Below are positions 21,948 through 28,975 of a stretch of 28,975 nt of DNA, piece by piece. Source of the DNA: UBA1081 sp964454355. GTDB taxonomy: Bacteria > Bacillota > Clostridia > Oscillospirales > Acutalibacteraceae. A program made the position numbers and the translations under genes. Location: positions 1-28,975 of the forward strand of contig CAYVTA010000014.1 of the NCBI GenBank assembly GCA_964454355.1, given 5' to 3'. Below the pieces are notes generated by a model that worked only from the letters and a program-made list of their open reading frames with translations, searched no databases and was not told where the DNA came from. Within the stretch, counting starts at the first letter, position 1; the number at the start of each line of letters is the position of its first letter.

Positions 21948-22257
21948 AAATTTAATACTTAAACCGTTGAAGCGGAGATAACGGCAATAATGCCTTTACA
22001 GAGAGCCTGCGAGGATGAGAATCAGGCAAGAAACAAGTTGTCAAATGGACCGCTGAGGGCGCAGTCAAATGCGGATAACCGCAAAGTATTCTGCGACGTT
22101 GAAGGCAGACGTCATTTTGCCGAGGATATGAAGGTATCCTGCTAAGTGCATGGGGTCATTCCCGTGAATCAAGGTGGCACCACGGATAGTGCTGTACTCT
22201 TATTTTTGTACATTATTCGTCCTTGACAGATAGTATTGTTCTGTCAAGGGCGTTTTT
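21948..22257 (+). ncRNA. T-box riboswitch with tRNA-Trp specificity
   Basis: This leader senses uncharged tRNA. The T-box sequence AAGGTGGCACCACGG is at 22171-22185. Stem I pairs AGCGG (21971-21975) with CCGCT (22050-22054) and GATAAC (21977-21982) with GTTGTC (22037-22042). The specifier loop between holds TGG at 22046-22048, the Trp codon. Distal Stem I elements (GCCTG/CAGGC with a GATGAGAA loop) and a Stem III hairpin (GGATA/TATCC) are present. The antiterminator bulge TGGC (22175-22178) matches the GCCA end of tRNA-Trp, which carries discriminator G in bacteria. The antiterminator forms from TCAAGG (22169-22174) with CCTTGA (22221-22226) and ACGGA (22182-22186) with TTCGT (22216-22220). 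It governs the adjacent trp operon. Confidence 0.96.
22218..22257 (+). terminator. T-box terminator (T1)
   Basis: CGTCCTTGACAGA (22218-22230) and TCTGTCAAGGGCG (22240-22252) form a 13-bp stem with one G-U pair and a 9-base loop, then five U. Its 5' arm overlaps the antiterminator, as expected. Confidence 0.93.
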
Positions 22258-22262
22258 ATTTT

Positions 22263-22297
22263 ACTCCTTTGACATATAACAGTCGAAGGAGTTTTTT
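22263..22297 (+). terminator. Second intrinsic terminator before trpE (T2)
   Basis: ACTCCTTTGAC (22263-22273) and GTCGAAGGAGT (22282-22292) form an 11-bp stem with one G-U pair and an 8-base loop, followed by a six-U run (22292-22297). It lies between T1 and the trpE SD. The T1 3' arm TGTCAAGGG (22242-22250) can pair over 9 bp (one G-U) with CCTTTGACA (22266-22274), which is the T2 5' arm. Confidence 0.85.
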
Positions 22298-22317
22298 GTG
22301 TTACAGGAGGTAATTTT

Positions 22318-23784
22318 ATGAAAATTTCACCCACTCTCAGAGAAGTCAAAGAAATCGCAGACACCGGAAAATACAATGTTCTGCCGGTCAGCACAGAGAT
22401 TCTTTCGGACATCTGCACACCGATTGAAGCGATAAAGATACTGAAAAATGTATCAACTCATTGCTATATGCTCGAATCCGCAGTTGCGAATGAAAAATGG
22501 GGACGATATACATTCCTTGGCTTTGACCCGAAAATGGAAATCACCTGTCAAAACGGGGAGATGAAAGCCGGCAACCTTACATTCAGAACGGAGAACCCTT
22601 CGGAATATCTCCGTCAGATTCTCAGAAGCTATAAAAGCCCTCGTTTTGACTACCTTCCGTCCTTCACAGGAGGACTTGTAGGATATTTTTCGTATGATTA
22701 TCTTGCATACAGTGAACCTGCGGTAAAATGCGATGCAGAGGACACCGAAGCTTTCAAGGATGTTGACCTGATGCTGTTTGATAAGGTCATTGCCTTTGAT
22801 AATATGTGTCAAAAAATCATTCTGATTGTAAATATGCCTCTTGAGGATGCTCAAGTGGGCTACAACAAAGCTGTAATCGAACTCAAACAGCTTGCAACAC
22901 TGCTGAGAAACGGCGAAAAGAAACAAGAAAACCACGGCAGACTGTTGGGAGAGGTTACACCGCTGTTTGATAAAGAAACATACTGCAACATGGTTGAGAA
23001 AGCGAAGCATCACATCAAAGAGGGCGATATTTTCCAAATCGTGCTTTCAAACCGTTTATCTGCACCCTTTGAGGGCAGTCTGTTTAACACCTACCGTGTA
23101 CTTCGAACAATCAATCCTTCTCCGTATATGTTCTATTTTTCAGGCACAGATGTAGAGGTTGCGGGAGCTTCACCTGAAACACTTGTAAAGCTTGAAAACG
23201 GTATTCTTCACACCTTCCCCCTTGCAGGCACAAGACCCAGAGGCAAAACCGATGCTGAAGACACTGTACTGGAAAAGGAGCTCCTTGCAGACGAAAAAGA
23301 GCTTGCAGAACACAATATGCTGGTGGATATTGGCAGAAATGATCTTGGCAAAATCAGCAAGTTCGGTACGGTGCAGGTAGAAAAGCTCCGAGCAACAGAA
23401 CGCTATTCCCACGTTATGCACATAGGCTCCACTGTACGAGGTGAAATTCGGGACGGATTTGACGGACTTGATGCCGTAGAAGCTGTGCTCCCCGCAGGCA
23501 CACTTTCCGGTGCACCGAAAATAAGAGCTTGTCAGCTTATCGGAGAGCTTGAAAACAACAAACGTGGCATTTACGGCGGAGCGATAGGATATATTGATTT
23601 CACGGGAAATACGGACACCTGCATTGCAATCCGCATAGCTTACAAAAAGAACGGGAAAGTGTTTATCCGAAGCGGTGCGGGAATCGTGGCAGACTCCGTT
23701 CCCGAAAAGGAATTTGATGAATGCATAAATAAAGCAAAAGCGGTGTTAAATGCGTTGAAATTGGCTCAGGAGGAAGATATATGA
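22318..23784 (+). CDS. trpE: Anthranilate synthase component I
   Basis: It converts chorismate to anthranilate, using ammonia from TrpG, in the first committed step of tryptophan synthesis. The 488-residue length is typical. The N-terminal feedback site is visible as MLES (51-54), equivalent to the LLES Trp-binding motif, which suggests allosteric inhibition by tryptophan. The chorismate-binding domain includes SPYMFYF, GASPETLV, AGTRPRG, AEHNMLVDIGRNDLG and PAGTLSGAPKIRA. The strong SD AGGAGGT precedes ATG 22318. The stop overlaps the trpG start (ATGA). Confidence 0.97.
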   Translation: MKISPTLREVKEIADTGKYNVLPVSTEILSDICTPIEAIKILKNVSTHCYMLESAVANEKWGRYTFLGFDPKMEITCQNGEMKAGNLTFRTENPSEYLRQILRSYKSPRFDYLPSFTGGLVGYFSYDYLAYSEPAVKCDAEDTEAFKDVDLMLFDKVIAFDNMCQKIILIVNMPLEDAQVGYNKAVIELKQLATLLRNGEKKQENHGRLLGEVTPLFDKETYCNMVEKAKHHIKEGDIFQIVLSNRLSAPFEGSLFNTYRVLRTINPSPYMFYFSGTDVEVAGASPETLVKLENGILHTFPLAGTRPRGKTDAEDTVLEKELLADEKELAEHNMLVDIGRNDLGKISKFGTVQVEKLRATERYSHVMHIGSTVRGEIRDGFDGLDAVEAVLPAGTLSGAPKIRACQLIGELENNKRGIYGGAIGYIDFTGNTDTCIAIRIAYKKNGKVFIRSGAGIVADSVPEKEFDECINKAKAVLNALKLAQEEDI

Positions 23785-24347
23785 TATTACTTATTGATAA
23801 CTATGACAGTTTTTCCTACAACCTTTATCAGCTCATCGGTGAAATCGAGCCGGATATCAAGGTCATTCGCAACGATGAAATGACAGCAGAGGAAATAAAG
23901 AACTTGAATCCCTCACGAATCATTCTTTCCCCCGGACCGGGCAGACCGGAGAATGCAGGGGTAATTGCAGATGTTGTGAAAACAATCCATGACATTCCGA
24001 TTCTCGGTGTCTGTCTCGGTCATCAGGCAATATGTGCCGCATTCGGTGCCGTCGTTACTTATGCAAAGGAGCTGATGCACGGAAAACAATCGGATGTAAA
24101 ATTTGACACAGACTGTCCTCTGTTTAAGAGTTGCCCCGAAATTGCACCTGTCGCCCGTTATCATTCCCTTGCCGCAGCGGCAGACACCGTTCCGGAGTGC
24201 TTAAAAATAACTGCTCTTACCGCTGACGGTGAAGTGATGGCTGTACAGCATAAAAATTATCCGATTTACGGGGTTCAATTTCATCCTGAATCCATTATGA
24301 CACCTGACGGACGTCAAATGCTTAAAAATTTTATCAAGGAGATGTAA
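23781..24347 (+). CDS. trpG: Anthranilate synthase component II (glutamine amidotransferase)
   Basis: It supplies ammonia from glutamine to TrpE. The 188-residue class I amidotransferase starts with LLIDNYDSFSYNL, has oxyanion loop PGPGRPENAG (51-60), nucleophile Cys78 in GVCLGHQA, and the His/Glu pair in FHPES (His168, Glu170). It is separate from TrpD here, not a TrpGD fusion. The 4-base overlap with trpE suggests coupled translation and balanced subunit amounts. Some TrpG proteins also serve PabB; no pab gene is seen here. Confidence 0.95.
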   Translation: MILLIDNYDSFSYNLYQLIGEIEPDIKVIRNDEMTAEEIKNLNPSRIILSPGPGRPENAGVIADVVKTIHDIPILGVCLGHQAICAAFGAVVTYAKELMHGKQSDVKFDTDCPLFKSCPEIAPVARYHSLAAAADTVPECLKITALTADGEVMAVQHKNYPIYGVQFHPESIMTPDGRQMLKNFIKEM

Positions 24348-24350
24348 GTT

Positions 24351-25376
24351 ATGATAAAAGAAGCTATTGTGAAAATCGTAAACAAAGAAGACCTTACCTA
24401 CGATGAGGCATATACAGTAATGAACGAAATCATGAACGGTGAAACCACACAAACCCAAAACGCCGCTTTTCTTGCCGCACTCTCAACAAAAAGTGCAAGA
24501 GCAGAGACAACCGACGAGATCGCAGGCTGTGCTGCCGCCATGCGTTCTCACGCCGAAAAAGTCGAAACAGACATGGAGCTGTTTGAAATCGTGGGAACAG
24601 GCGGTGATAACGCACACAGCTTTAATATTTCCACCACATCTGCTCTTGTTGCGGCAGCAGGCGGCATGAAGGTAGCAAAGCACGGCAACCGTGCCGCATC
24701 CTCCCGGTGCGGAACTGCAGACTGTCTTGAAGCCCTTGGGGTCAACATTAACCAGAGCCCCGCAAAATGTATTGAGCTTCTCGACAAAGTCGGTATGTGC
24801 TTTTTCTTTGCTCAGAAATACCACACTTCAATGAAATATGTTGGTGCAATACGCAAAGAGCTGGGCTTTCGTACCGTGTTCAACATTCTCGGTCCGCTCA
24901 CCAATCCGGGAACACCATCCTTACAGCTTTTAGGCGTATATGATGATTACCTTGCAGAGCCGCTTGCTCAGGTACTTGTAAATCTCGGCATAAAACGAGG
25001 CATGGTGGTGTACGGTCAGGATAAGCTGGACGAAATATCCGTGAGTGCTCCTACCAAAGTTTGCGAAATTCGTGACGGTTGGTTCAAATCCTATGAGATC
25101 ACACCCGAACAATTTGGCTTTGAACGCTGCAGAAAAGAAGCTCTTAAAGGCGGCACGCCCGAAGAAAATGCACAGATTACAATTAATATTCTCAAAGGCG
25201 AAAAAGGACATAAGCGAAACGCCGTTTTAATGAACGCAGGTGCATCACTCTACATTGGCTCAAAAGCAGACAGCATAAAAGACGGTATTGCCCTTGCCGC
25301 AGAAATTATTGATTCCGGCAAAGCTCTTGATACGCTTAACAAACTCATTGAGATAAGTAATGCACCGGAGGTGTAA
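24351..25376 (+). CDS. trpD: Anthranilate phosphoribosyltransferase
   Basis: It joins anthranilate and PRPP to give phosphoribosyl-anthranilate. The 341-residue protein carries the family motifs GTGGDNAHSFNIST (PRPP/Mg site, about 83-96), KHGNRAASSRCGTAD (about 108-122) and the anthranilate-contact region KYHTSMKYVGAIRKELGFRT, followed by NILGPLTNPG. Three bases separate it from the trpG stop. Confidence 0.96.
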   Translation: MIKEAIVKIVNKEDLTYDEAYTVMNEIMNGETTQTQNAAFLAALSTKSARAETTDEIAGCAAAMRSHAEKVETDMELFEIVGTGGDNAHSFNISTTSALVAAAGGMKVAKHGNRAASSRCGTADCLEALGVNINQSPAKCIELLDKVGMCFFFAQKYHTSMKYVGAIRKELGFRTVFNILGPLTNPGTPSLQLLGVYDDYLAEPLAQVLVNLGIKRGMVVYGQDKLDEISVSAPTKVCEIRDGWFKSYEITPEQFGFERCRKEALKGGTPEENAQITINILKGEKGHKRNAVLMNAGASLYIGSKADSIKDGIALAAEIIDSGKALDTLNKLIEISNAPEV

Positions 25377-25378
25377 GG

Positions 25379-26161
25379 ATGACCATATTAGATAAGCTGG
25401 CAGAACACGCAAGAGAGCGTGTTTATCAAGCAAGCAAAATCATTCCCCACGCAGAAATACGCACAAGAGCACTGCAATCGCCCAAAGGTTCATTTGAATT
25501 TGAAAAATGCATCAAAACCGATGATATCGCCTTTATCTGCGAATGCAAAAAAGCATCTGCGTCAAAAGGACTTATTGCACCAAACTTTCCGTATCTGCAA
25601 ATTGCAAAAGATTACGAGGCGGCAGGAGCTGATTGCATATCGGTACTCACGGAGCCCAAATGGTTTCTGGGTGAAAATATTTACCTGAAAGAAATCACAG
25701 ATTCCGTATCCGTTCCGTGTATCCGCAAGGATTTCACTGTTGACGATTATATGATTTATGAAGCAAAGCTGTTGGGAGCTTCTGCGGTACTGCTCATCTG
25801 CTCCCTTTTGTCGGAAAAACAGCTCAAAGAATATATTGACATCTGCGATACACTCGGAATGTCAGCATTGACAGAAGCTCACGACGAAAACGAGGTTGAA
25901 ACAGCACTTCGAGCAAACGCCCGAATAATAGGCGTTAACAACCGAAATTTGAAAGACTTTTCAGTAGCTACAGATAACAGCAGCAGGCTTCGGAAGATGA
26001 TACCAAAAGATGTGCTGTTTGTATCAGAAAGCGGTGTCACCTCTGCCGAAGATATTGGAAAGCTTCGTAAAATCGGAGCCGATGCGGTGCTCATAGGTGA
26101 GACGCTTATGAGAGCTGAAGACAAAAAGGCAAAGCTTCTAGAGCTGCGAGGTACAGTATGA
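25379..26161 (+). CDS. trpC: Indole-3-glycerol phosphate synthase
   Basis: It closes the indole ring, converting carboxyphenylamino-deoxyribulose phosphate to indole-3-glycerol phosphate. The 260-residue (beta/alpha)8 enzyme has FICECKKASASKG (catalytic Lys region; the common form is EVKKASPSKG), SVLTEPKWF, VPCIRKDF, ALTEAHDENEV, GVNNRNLKDF and SESGV. It is a stand-alone protein, not fused to TrpF. It starts 2 bases after the trpD stop and overlaps trpF by ATGA. Confidence 0.96.
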   Translation: MTILDKLAEHARERVYQASKIIPHAEIRTRALQSPKGSFEFEKCIKTDDIAFICECKKASASKGLIAPNFPYLQIAKDYEAAGADCISVLTEPKWFLGENIYLKEITDSVSVPCIRKDFTVDDYMIYEAKLLGASAVLLICSLLSEKQLKEYIDICDTLGMSALTEAHDENEVETALRANARIIGVNNRNLKDFSVATDNSSRLRKMIPKDVLFVSESGVTSAEDIGKLRKIGADAVLIGETLMRAEDKKAKLLELRGTV

Positions 26162-26766
26162 CGAAAATAAAGCTTTGCGGACTGACACGCACCGAGGATA
26201 TTGAGGCGGCTAATGAGCTAAAGCCCGACTTTATCGGCTTTGTGTTCGCAAAAAAAAGCAAGCGGTATATCTCACCCGAAAAAGCCGCAATGCTCAAAGA
26301 AATGCTTATTCCCGACATTAGTGCAGTAGGTGTATTTGTCAATGAAAAGCCTGAGACGATCGCCCGATTATTAAATACGGGTACTATAGATATGGCACAG
26401 CTCCACGGCAATGAAGATAAAAGCTGTATTTCCGCATTGCGAAAACTGACAGACAAGCCGATAATTCAGGCTTTTCGCATAACCAACAAGTCCGATATTT
26501 TAAAGGCTGAAAACAGCTCCGCTGATTATATACTGCTGGACTCAGACGCAGGCAGCGGAACGGTCTTTGACTGGAAGCTGATACAAAACATCAAAAGAGC
26601 GTATTTCCTTGCCGGAGGTCTTGGCATTGATAATATTGAAGCAGCCGTAGAAACATTACACCCCTATGCAGTAGATGTAAGCTCCGGAATTGAAACTGAC
26701 GGAATAAAAGATAAAATAAAAATGGCAGCATTTACAGCCGCCGCACGAAAGGAAGATACAATATGA
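26158..26766 (+). CDS. trpF: Phosphoribosylanthranilate isomerase
   Basis: It performs the Amadori rearrangement of phosphoribosyl-anthranilate. The 202-residue barrel protein begins KIKLCGLTR, where Cys7 is the expected general base. It continues with FIGFVFAKKSKRYIS, VGVFVN, QLHG and LLDSDAGSGTVFDW with the catalytic Asp, and ends with LAGGL and VDVSSGIE phosphate-binding regions. The DSDAGSGT loop replaces the more common DSGGSGT form. It overlaps trpC and trpB by 4 bases each. Confidence 0.95.
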   Translation: MTKIKLCGLTRTEDIEAANELKPDFIGFVFAKKSKRYISPEKAAMLKEMLIPDISAVGVFVNEKPETIARLLNTGTIDMAQLHGNEDKSCISALRKLTDKPIIQAFRITNKSDILKAENSSADYILLDSDAGSGTVFDWKLIQNIKRAYFLAGGLGIDNIEAAVETLHPYAVDVSSGIETDGIKDKIKMAAFTAAARKEDTI

Positions 26767-27953
26767 CAAATCAAAAGGGACGCTTCGGTATTCATGGCGG
26801 ACAGTACATTCCCGAAACACTCATGAACGCCGTTATTGAACTGGAAGAGGCGTATAATCACTATAAAAATAATCCTGAATTTATCAAAGAGCTTACAGAG
26901 CTTTTTAACGAATATGCAGGCAGACCCTCACGCCTTTATTACGCAGAGAAGATGACAAAAGATCTGGGCGGAGCAAAAATTTACTTAAAGCGTGAAGACC
27001 TGAACCACACAGGAGCCCATAAAATTAACAATGTGCTCGGTCAGGCACTTCTTGCAAAAAAAATGAAAAAAACAAGGCTTATTGCCGAAACAGGTGCCGG
27101 ACAGCACGGTGTTGCCACTGCAACTGCCGCCGCTTTAATGGGAATGGAATGTGTAGTATTTATGGGCGAAGAAGATACTGTCCGTCAGGCTCTCAATGTT
27201 TACCGTATGCGTCTTCTCGGTGCTCAGGTTATTCCCGTAAATACAGGTACGGCGACACTCAAGGATGCCGTTTCCGAAGCAATGAGAGAATGGACATCCC
27301 GTATTCATGACACTCATTACTGTCTCGGCTCTGTAATGGGTCCCCATCCGTTCCCGACAATCGTCCGTGATTTTCAGGCAGTTATCTCAAAAGAAACAAA
27401 AGAGCAGATACTTACCAAAGAAGGCAGACTTCCCGATGCGGTTATTGCCTGCGTAGGCGGCGGTTCCAACGCTATGGGCAGTTTTTATCATTTTATAGAA
27501 GATAAATCCGTAAGGCTCATCGGCTGTGAGGCAGCAGGCAGAGGTATTGATACATTTGAAACTGCAGCAACAGTCAATACAGGCAGAATCGGTATTTTCC
27601 ACGGCATGAAATCCTACTTCTGCCGGGACGAATACGGTCAGATCGCTCCTGTTTATTCTGTTTCCGCAGGACTTGACTATCCGGGAGTCGGTCCGGAGCA
27701 CGCATATCTTCATGATATCGGCAGAGCTGAATATGTACCCGTAACCGATGAAGAAGCAGTATGTGCCTTTGAATATCTGGCAAAGACCGAGGGCATTATT
27801 CCGGCTATTGAATCGGCCCACGCAGTTGCATATGCAATAAAGCTTGCTCCCACGATGGATAAAGATAAAATCGTCGTTATTACAATATCCGGCAGAGGCG
27901 ACAAAGACTGTGCCGCAATCGCACGTTACAGAGGAGAGAATATTTATGAGTAA
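26763..27953 (+). CDS. trpB: Tryptophan synthase beta subunit
   Basis: This PLP enzyme joins indole (channelled from TrpA) and serine to give tryptophan. The 396-residue protein is of the TrpB1 type. It has HTGAHKINN with the PLP-binding Lys87, AETGAGQHGVA, GGGSNAMG (phosphate cup) and the C-terminal SGRGDKD. It is complete and overlaps trpA by 8 bases, consistent with 1:1 translation of the complex. Confidence 0.97.
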   Translation: MTNQKGRFGIHGGQYIPETLMNAVIELEEAYNHYKNNPEFIKELTELFNEYAGRPSRLYYAEKMTKDLGGAKIYLKREDLNHTGAHKINNVLGQALLAKKMKKTRLIAETGAGQHGVATATAAALMGMECVVFMGEEDTVRQALNVYRMRLLGAQVIPVNTGTATLKDAVSEAMREWTSRIHDTHYCLGSVMGPHPFPTIVRDFQAVISKETKEQILTKEGRLPDAVIACVGGGSNAMGSFYHFIEDKSVRLIGCEAAGRGIDTFETAATVNTGRIGIFHGMKSYFCRDEYGQIAPVYSVSAGLDYPGVGPEHAYLHDIGRAEYVPVTDEEAVCAFEYLAKTEGIIPAIESAHAVAYAIKLAPTMDKDKIVVITISGRGDKDCAAIARYRGENIYE

Positions 27954-28728
27954 TATTAAAAATGCATTCAAAAACGGTAAAGCATTCATTGCTTTTATCA
28001 CCTGCGGCGACCCTGATTTAGAGACCACCGGTGCCGCTGTTCGTGCCGCCGTGGAAAACGGTGCTGACCTGATTGAGCTTGGCATTCCATTCTCGGATCC
28101 TACCGCAGAGGGTCCTGTTATTCAGAGTGCCAACCTTCGTGCACTTTCAGCCGGTGCAACAACAGATAAGATATTTGATTTTGTCAGAGAGCTTCGCAGT
28201 GATGTAAAGGTACCGATGGTATTTATGACCTATGCAAATGTAATTTTCTCCTACGGCGGAGAACGTTTTATTTCTACCTGTAAAGATATCGGCATTGACG
28301 GACTTATTCTGCCCGACCTGCCTTTTGAAGAAAAACAGGAATTTCAGCCGCTTTGCAAGCAGTACGGCGTGGATTTGGTATCCCTCATTGCACCCACATC
28401 GGAAAATCGCATTGCAATGATTGCAAAAGAAGCGGACGGTTTTATTTATATCGTCTCAAGTCTGGGTGTTACAGGAACAAGAAGTGAGATAAAAACCGAC
28501 CTTGATTATATCGTTAAGGTTATTCGTGAGAACACTGATACCCCTTGTGCCATAGGCTTCGGCATTTCAACACCGGAGCAAGCGAAAAAAATGGCAGACA
28601 TTTCCGACGGTGCCATCGTTGGCTCTGCCATTATAAAGCTGATTGAAAAGTACGGTAAGAATGCACCGAAATATGTCGGCAAATATGTAAAGTCAATGAA
28701 AGAAGCAATTTCAGATTCTTGCGTATGA
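27946..28728 (+). CDS. trpA: Tryptophan synthase alpha subunit
   Basis: It cleaves indole-3-glycerol phosphate to indole and glyceraldehyde 3-phosphate. The 260-residue barrel has the active-site stretch LIELGIPFSDPTAEGPVIQ, with Glu44 aligned to E. coli catalytic Glu49. At the position of E. coli Asp60 (ADGP) it has Glu55 (AEGP). Phosphate-site motifs SLGVTGTRSE and GFGIST follow. ATG 27946 overlaps the trpB stop by 8 bases. A longer in-frame start inside trpB is rejected because it lacks an SD and would overlap trpB by 110 bases. Confidence 0.96.
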   Translation: MSNIKNAFKNGKAFIAFITCGDPDLETTGAAVRAAVENGADLIELGIPFSDPTAEGPVIQSANLRALSAGATTDKIFDFVRELRSDVKVPMVFMTYANVIFSYGGERFISTCKDIGIDGLILPDLPFEEKQEFQPLCKQYGVDLVSLIAPTSENRIAMIAKEADGFIYIVSSLGVTGTRSEIKTDLDYIVKVIRENTDTPCAIGFGISTPEQAKKMADISDGAIVGSAIIKLIEKYGKNAPKYVGKYVKSMKEAISDSCV

Positions 28729-28750
28729 CTTTAAACGCTCACAGCTTTTA

Positions 28751-28899
28751 GTGAAGTATCGGCTAATGCCGATGTGAAGTTATGCCTTATGGCATAGTGA
28801 AGTTTTGTACTGCTGAACAAAGTTGGGTTAAGTGTGCCACCCACTTCCGCAGAAACTTCACTGTCCGCAAAACCATTTCACTTGCAAAGCAAACTTCAC
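28751..28899. repeat. Hairpin array with GTGAAGT spacers (interspersed repeat)
   Basis: GTGAAGT occurs at 28751, 28774 and 28797 with an exact 23-base period. Each interval holds a different 6-4-6 hairpin: ATCGGC-TAAT-GCCGAT and TATGCC-TTAT-GGCATA. A weaker dyad (TTTGT/ACAAA) follows. On the right side the inverse spacers ACTTCAC (28855), ATTTCAC (28875) and ACTTCAC (28893) occur, with TTGC-AAA-GCAA between the last two. Outside this, AAGTGTGCC (28830-28838) is inverted as GGCACACTT near 28909-28917. There is no ORF. It lies after trpA and before the terminator, so it would be transcribed as 3' UTR. Confidence 0.7.
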
Positions 28900-28922
28900 G
28901 CACCGCAAGGCACACTTAGTTA

Positions 28923-28957
28923 AAAACGACAGATTCCTGTCGAAATCTGTCGTTTTC
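28923..28957. terminator. Terminator downstream of the trp operon and repeat array
   Basis: AAAACGACAGATT (28923-28935) and AATCTGTCGTTTT (28944-28956) form a perfect 13-bp stem with an 8-base loop. The A/T ends provide a short U-run on both strands, so it may act in both directions. It is the first convincing terminator after trpA. Confidence 0.75.
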
Positions 28958-28975
28958 TGGTGCACTTGAGCAATC

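Noticed and set aside
22453..23037. 194-codon open frame on the minus strand inside trpE
   Set aside because: It is wholly antisense to an unambiguous trpE, has no SD and no recognisable protein features; it is a shadow frame.
27844..27945. Extension of TrpA into trpB
   Set aside because: No SD; residues do not match TrpA; ATG 27946 overlapping the trpB stop is the normal arrangement.
27387..28085. 232-codon open frame on the minus strand across trpB and trpA
   Set aside because: Antisense to two conserved genes and without SD or promoter; composition is Cys- and Ser-rich, as expected for a shadow frame.
28751..28899. CRISPR array at the trp 3' end
   Set aside because: The repeated unit is only 7 bp and the intervals are themselves palindromes; there are no unique spacers and no cas genes.

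Overview
The window looks like chromosomal DNA from an AT-leaning, low-GC Gram-positive anaerobe of the Clostridia, most plausibly a gut Oscillospiraceae/Ruminococcaceae relative. The pointers are strong Shine-Dalgarno (SD) sites, TTGACA/TATAAT promoters, a T-box riboswitch, an AbrB-type regulator, and a secreted protein ending in a type I dockerin. This placement is inferred from gene content; no rRNA or other phylogenetic marker is present.

Layout, left to right. (1) 190-5257, minus strand: a fused ABC transporter (ATPase plus FtsX-type permease) and a large secreted dockerin protein of unknown activity. (2) 5580-11330, plus strand: a purine salvage and uptake operon with xanthine phosphoribosyltransferase, a BMP-family nucleoside-binding lipoprotein, a double ATPase and two permeases. 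A palindrome sits on its promoter and a partial terminator follows the lipoprotein gene. (3) 11458-12350, minus strand: three small unrecognised genes, divergent from a YfcE-like phosphodiesterase, then a two-gene membrane protein unit (12928-14361). (4) 14374-15470: two single-peptide transcription units encoding related 35- and 39-residue amphipathic peptides, too short for ordinary gene calling, followed by an AbrB-like regulator. (5) 15489-18286, minus strand: a Ser-rich envelope protein and a class B penicillin-binding protein. (6) 18359-19521: a CorA-type metal transporter behind a 19-codon leader ORF beginning Met-Glu-Pro-Asp. (7) 19551-21853: a PfkB sugar kinase and a metallophosphoesterase transcribed divergently from promoters whose -35 boxes overlap. 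(8) 21913-28728: a complete trpEGDCFBA operon under a tRNA-Trp T-box, with a second terminator between the T-box and trpE. (9) 28751-28957: an array of small hairpins separated by GTGAAGT, then a terminator.

The trp genes form one tightly coupled pathway from chorismate to tryptophan, with ATGA overlaps and an 8-base trpB/trpA overlap. The purine genes import nucleosides and salvage xanthine. The most interesting signals are regulatory and small: the trp leader, where the 3' arm of the first terminator can pair with the 5' arm of the second (a possible antitermination relay); the CorA leader peptide, which resembles enterobacterial MgtL at its first residues; the tandem micropeptides; and the divergent kinase/phosphoesterase control region with a perfect 13-bp inverted repeat.
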